Source: Firmicutes bacterium UBA3553 (GTDB taxonomy: Bacteria > Bacillota > Clostridia > Tissierellales > Sedimentibacteraceae). From it: DNA of 64,000 bases. The DNA is taken from NCBI GenBank assembly GCA_002381185.1, contig DFOA01000041.1, positions 1 through 64,000 of the forward strand, read 5' to 3'. Each line of letters starts with the position of its first letter. Position 1 is the first letter of the stretch. Below, piece after piece: positions 63,280 to 64,000 of this stretch. A model generated the notes under the pieces. The model was not told the origin of the DNA and did not search any database. It worked only from the letters and a program-made list of their open reading frames with translations. The position numbers and the translations under genes were made by a program.

Positions 63280-64000
63280 ATGAACGGTTCAAACAGCTTA
63301 AAAGCAAAATTTAAAAGAGCATTATCCTCCATAAACAGTGTTAAGCAGCTTAAAGCAGGGATAATCCTGCTTGCTGTAATCATTTTTCTTGCTGTGTTCG
63401 CACCTTTGCTCGTCACTCATGATCCATTTGCACTCAATGATGATATGGTAGAGCCTCCCGGAAGTGATTACATACTTGGTACAGATGGCTTAGGAAGAGA
63501 TATATACAGCGGAATATTGTACGGAGCGCGCACATCTATAGTTATAGGTATTGTGGCTGCTTCTATATCCGGAATTATAGGAACTCTCATAGGAGGTGTT
63601 TCGGGATTTTACGGAGGTAAAATCGATGCGGTTTTATCTGAGGTAATAAACATATTTCTGATGATGCCAACCTTTTTCCTTATACTTATCATTGTGGCGC
63701 TGTTCGGGTCAAGCATGCTGAACGTAATGATAGTAATCGGGCTGACAACATGGACCGGAAATTCGCGGCTCATGAGAGCCCAGGCCTTGTCACTTAAGCA
63801 GAGGACATTTGTAAAGGCTTTGGAAACTATTGGTGAGAGCAGATTTAAAATTCTGGTCAAACATATTATTCCAAACGGAATATTTCCCATCATTGCCAAC
63901 ACTACCATGAACATATCAGGTGCGATACTGACAGAATCGGCATTAAGTTTTTTAGGGCTTGGAGATCCTAATATTATCAGCTGGGGACAAATGGTGTATA
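63280..64000 (+). CDS. Dipeptide-type ABC transporter permease (DppC-like), cut by the window end
   Basis: An open frame from ATG 63280 (GAGGAGG upstream) that runs without a stop to the last base, 240 codons so far; the gene is incomplete. Residues identify a DppC-type permease: LGTDGLGRDIYSGILYGARTSIV near 71-90, cytoplasmic loop SLKQRTFVKALETIGESRFKILVKHIIPN near 176-205, and LTESALSFLGLGDPNIISWGQMVY at the end. It lies 19 bp after the DppB-like gene and belongs to the RpiR-controlled operon. Confidence 0.9.
   Translation, partial: MNGSNSLKAKFKRALSSINSVKQLKAGIILLAVIIFLAVFAPLLVTHDPFALNDDMVEPPGSDYILGTDGLGRDIYSGILYGARTSIVIGIVAASISGIIGTLIGGVSGFYGGKIDAVLSEVINIFLMMPTFFLILIIVALFGSSMLNVMIVIGLTTWTGNSRLMRAQALSLKQRTFVKALETIGESRFKILVKHIIPNGIFPIIANTTMNISGAILTESALSFLGLGDPNIISWGQMVY

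Noticed and set aside
62883..63416. 177-codon minus-strand frame over the permease junction
   Set aside because: It spans the end of one permease and the start of the next, both clear plus-strand genes with ribosome binding sites; composition is Asn/His/Cys-rich noise.
1..64000. CRISPR arrays, tRNA, rRNA, prophage or complete insertion sequences
   Set aside because: Looked for spaced direct repeats, cloverleaf and CCA-type ends, integrase, transposase and phage structural genes; none seen on either strand.

Overview
The window is a gene-dense, AT-rich chromosomal segment of a Gram-positive, low-GC anaerobe, most likely a Clostridia/Tissierellia-type amino-acid fermenter (a Sedimentibacter-like organism is my guess, not a demonstrated assignment). 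Support: strong AGGAGG-type ribosome binding sites with GTG/TTG starts, lipobox-type binding proteins, S-layer-homology proteins, a low-GC Wzz/BY-kinase/PHP-phosphatase module, many uptake systems for peptides and amino-acid derivatives, and no respiratory genes. There are no rRNA, tRNA, CRISPR, phage or complete IS elements.

Layout. (1) 126-938: Fpg/Nei-type DNA glycosylase. (2) 1142-8599: a GntR/UTRA regulator followed by a fructoselysine/psicoselysine (Amadori product) operon: a polyamine-type ABC transporter, then frlB, frlC and frlD. (3) 14577-8776 on the minus strand: a YIEGIA-family membrane protein, its small partner, a three-subunit molybdenum hydroxylase and an SDR-type threonine dehydrogenase. 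(4) 14848-15455: RelB/RelE-type toxin-antitoxin pair. (5) 15758-25233: opine dehydrogenase, argininosuccinate-lyase-family enzyme, GntR regulator, TAXI-TRAP transporter, fumarase and malic enzyme. I read this as one catabolic route in which a fumarate-releasing lyase feeds fumarase and malic enzyme. (6) 25538-32276: Wzz, BY-kinase, PHP phosphatase, two SLH proteins, an unknown membrane protein and a duplicated BY-kinase. (7) 32523-37228: a three-gene McrBC-like island: coiled-coil protein, McrB-like AAA+ NTPase, and a DUF2357/PD-(D/E)XK nuclease. This is the best candidate for an uncharacterised defence system. (8) 37442-40686: MATE and EamA transporters and two small unknown genes. (9) 40799-51173: an atypical sigma54-activator-like regulator divergent from a dipeptide-type ABC transporter with two M20 amidohydrolases (AbgA/AbgB-like). 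(10) 51459-55653: a true sigma54 activator, a sigma54 promoter, an alanine-dehydrogenase-family enzyme and an NhaC-family antiporter. (11) 56002-58985: ECF S component and a short UvrA paralogue. (12) 59272-64000: RpiR regulator, RocB-like M20 peptidase, flavin-binding protein and another dipeptide-type ABC transporter that runs off the window.

The common theme is scavenging of modified or conjugated amino acids (Amadori compounds, opine-like compounds, acyl-amino acids, peptides), each cluster with its own regulator. Across clusters, three separated loci (40291, 51281, 56619) share a nearly identical promoter plus leader, which suggests a dispersed regulatory repeat or regulon.
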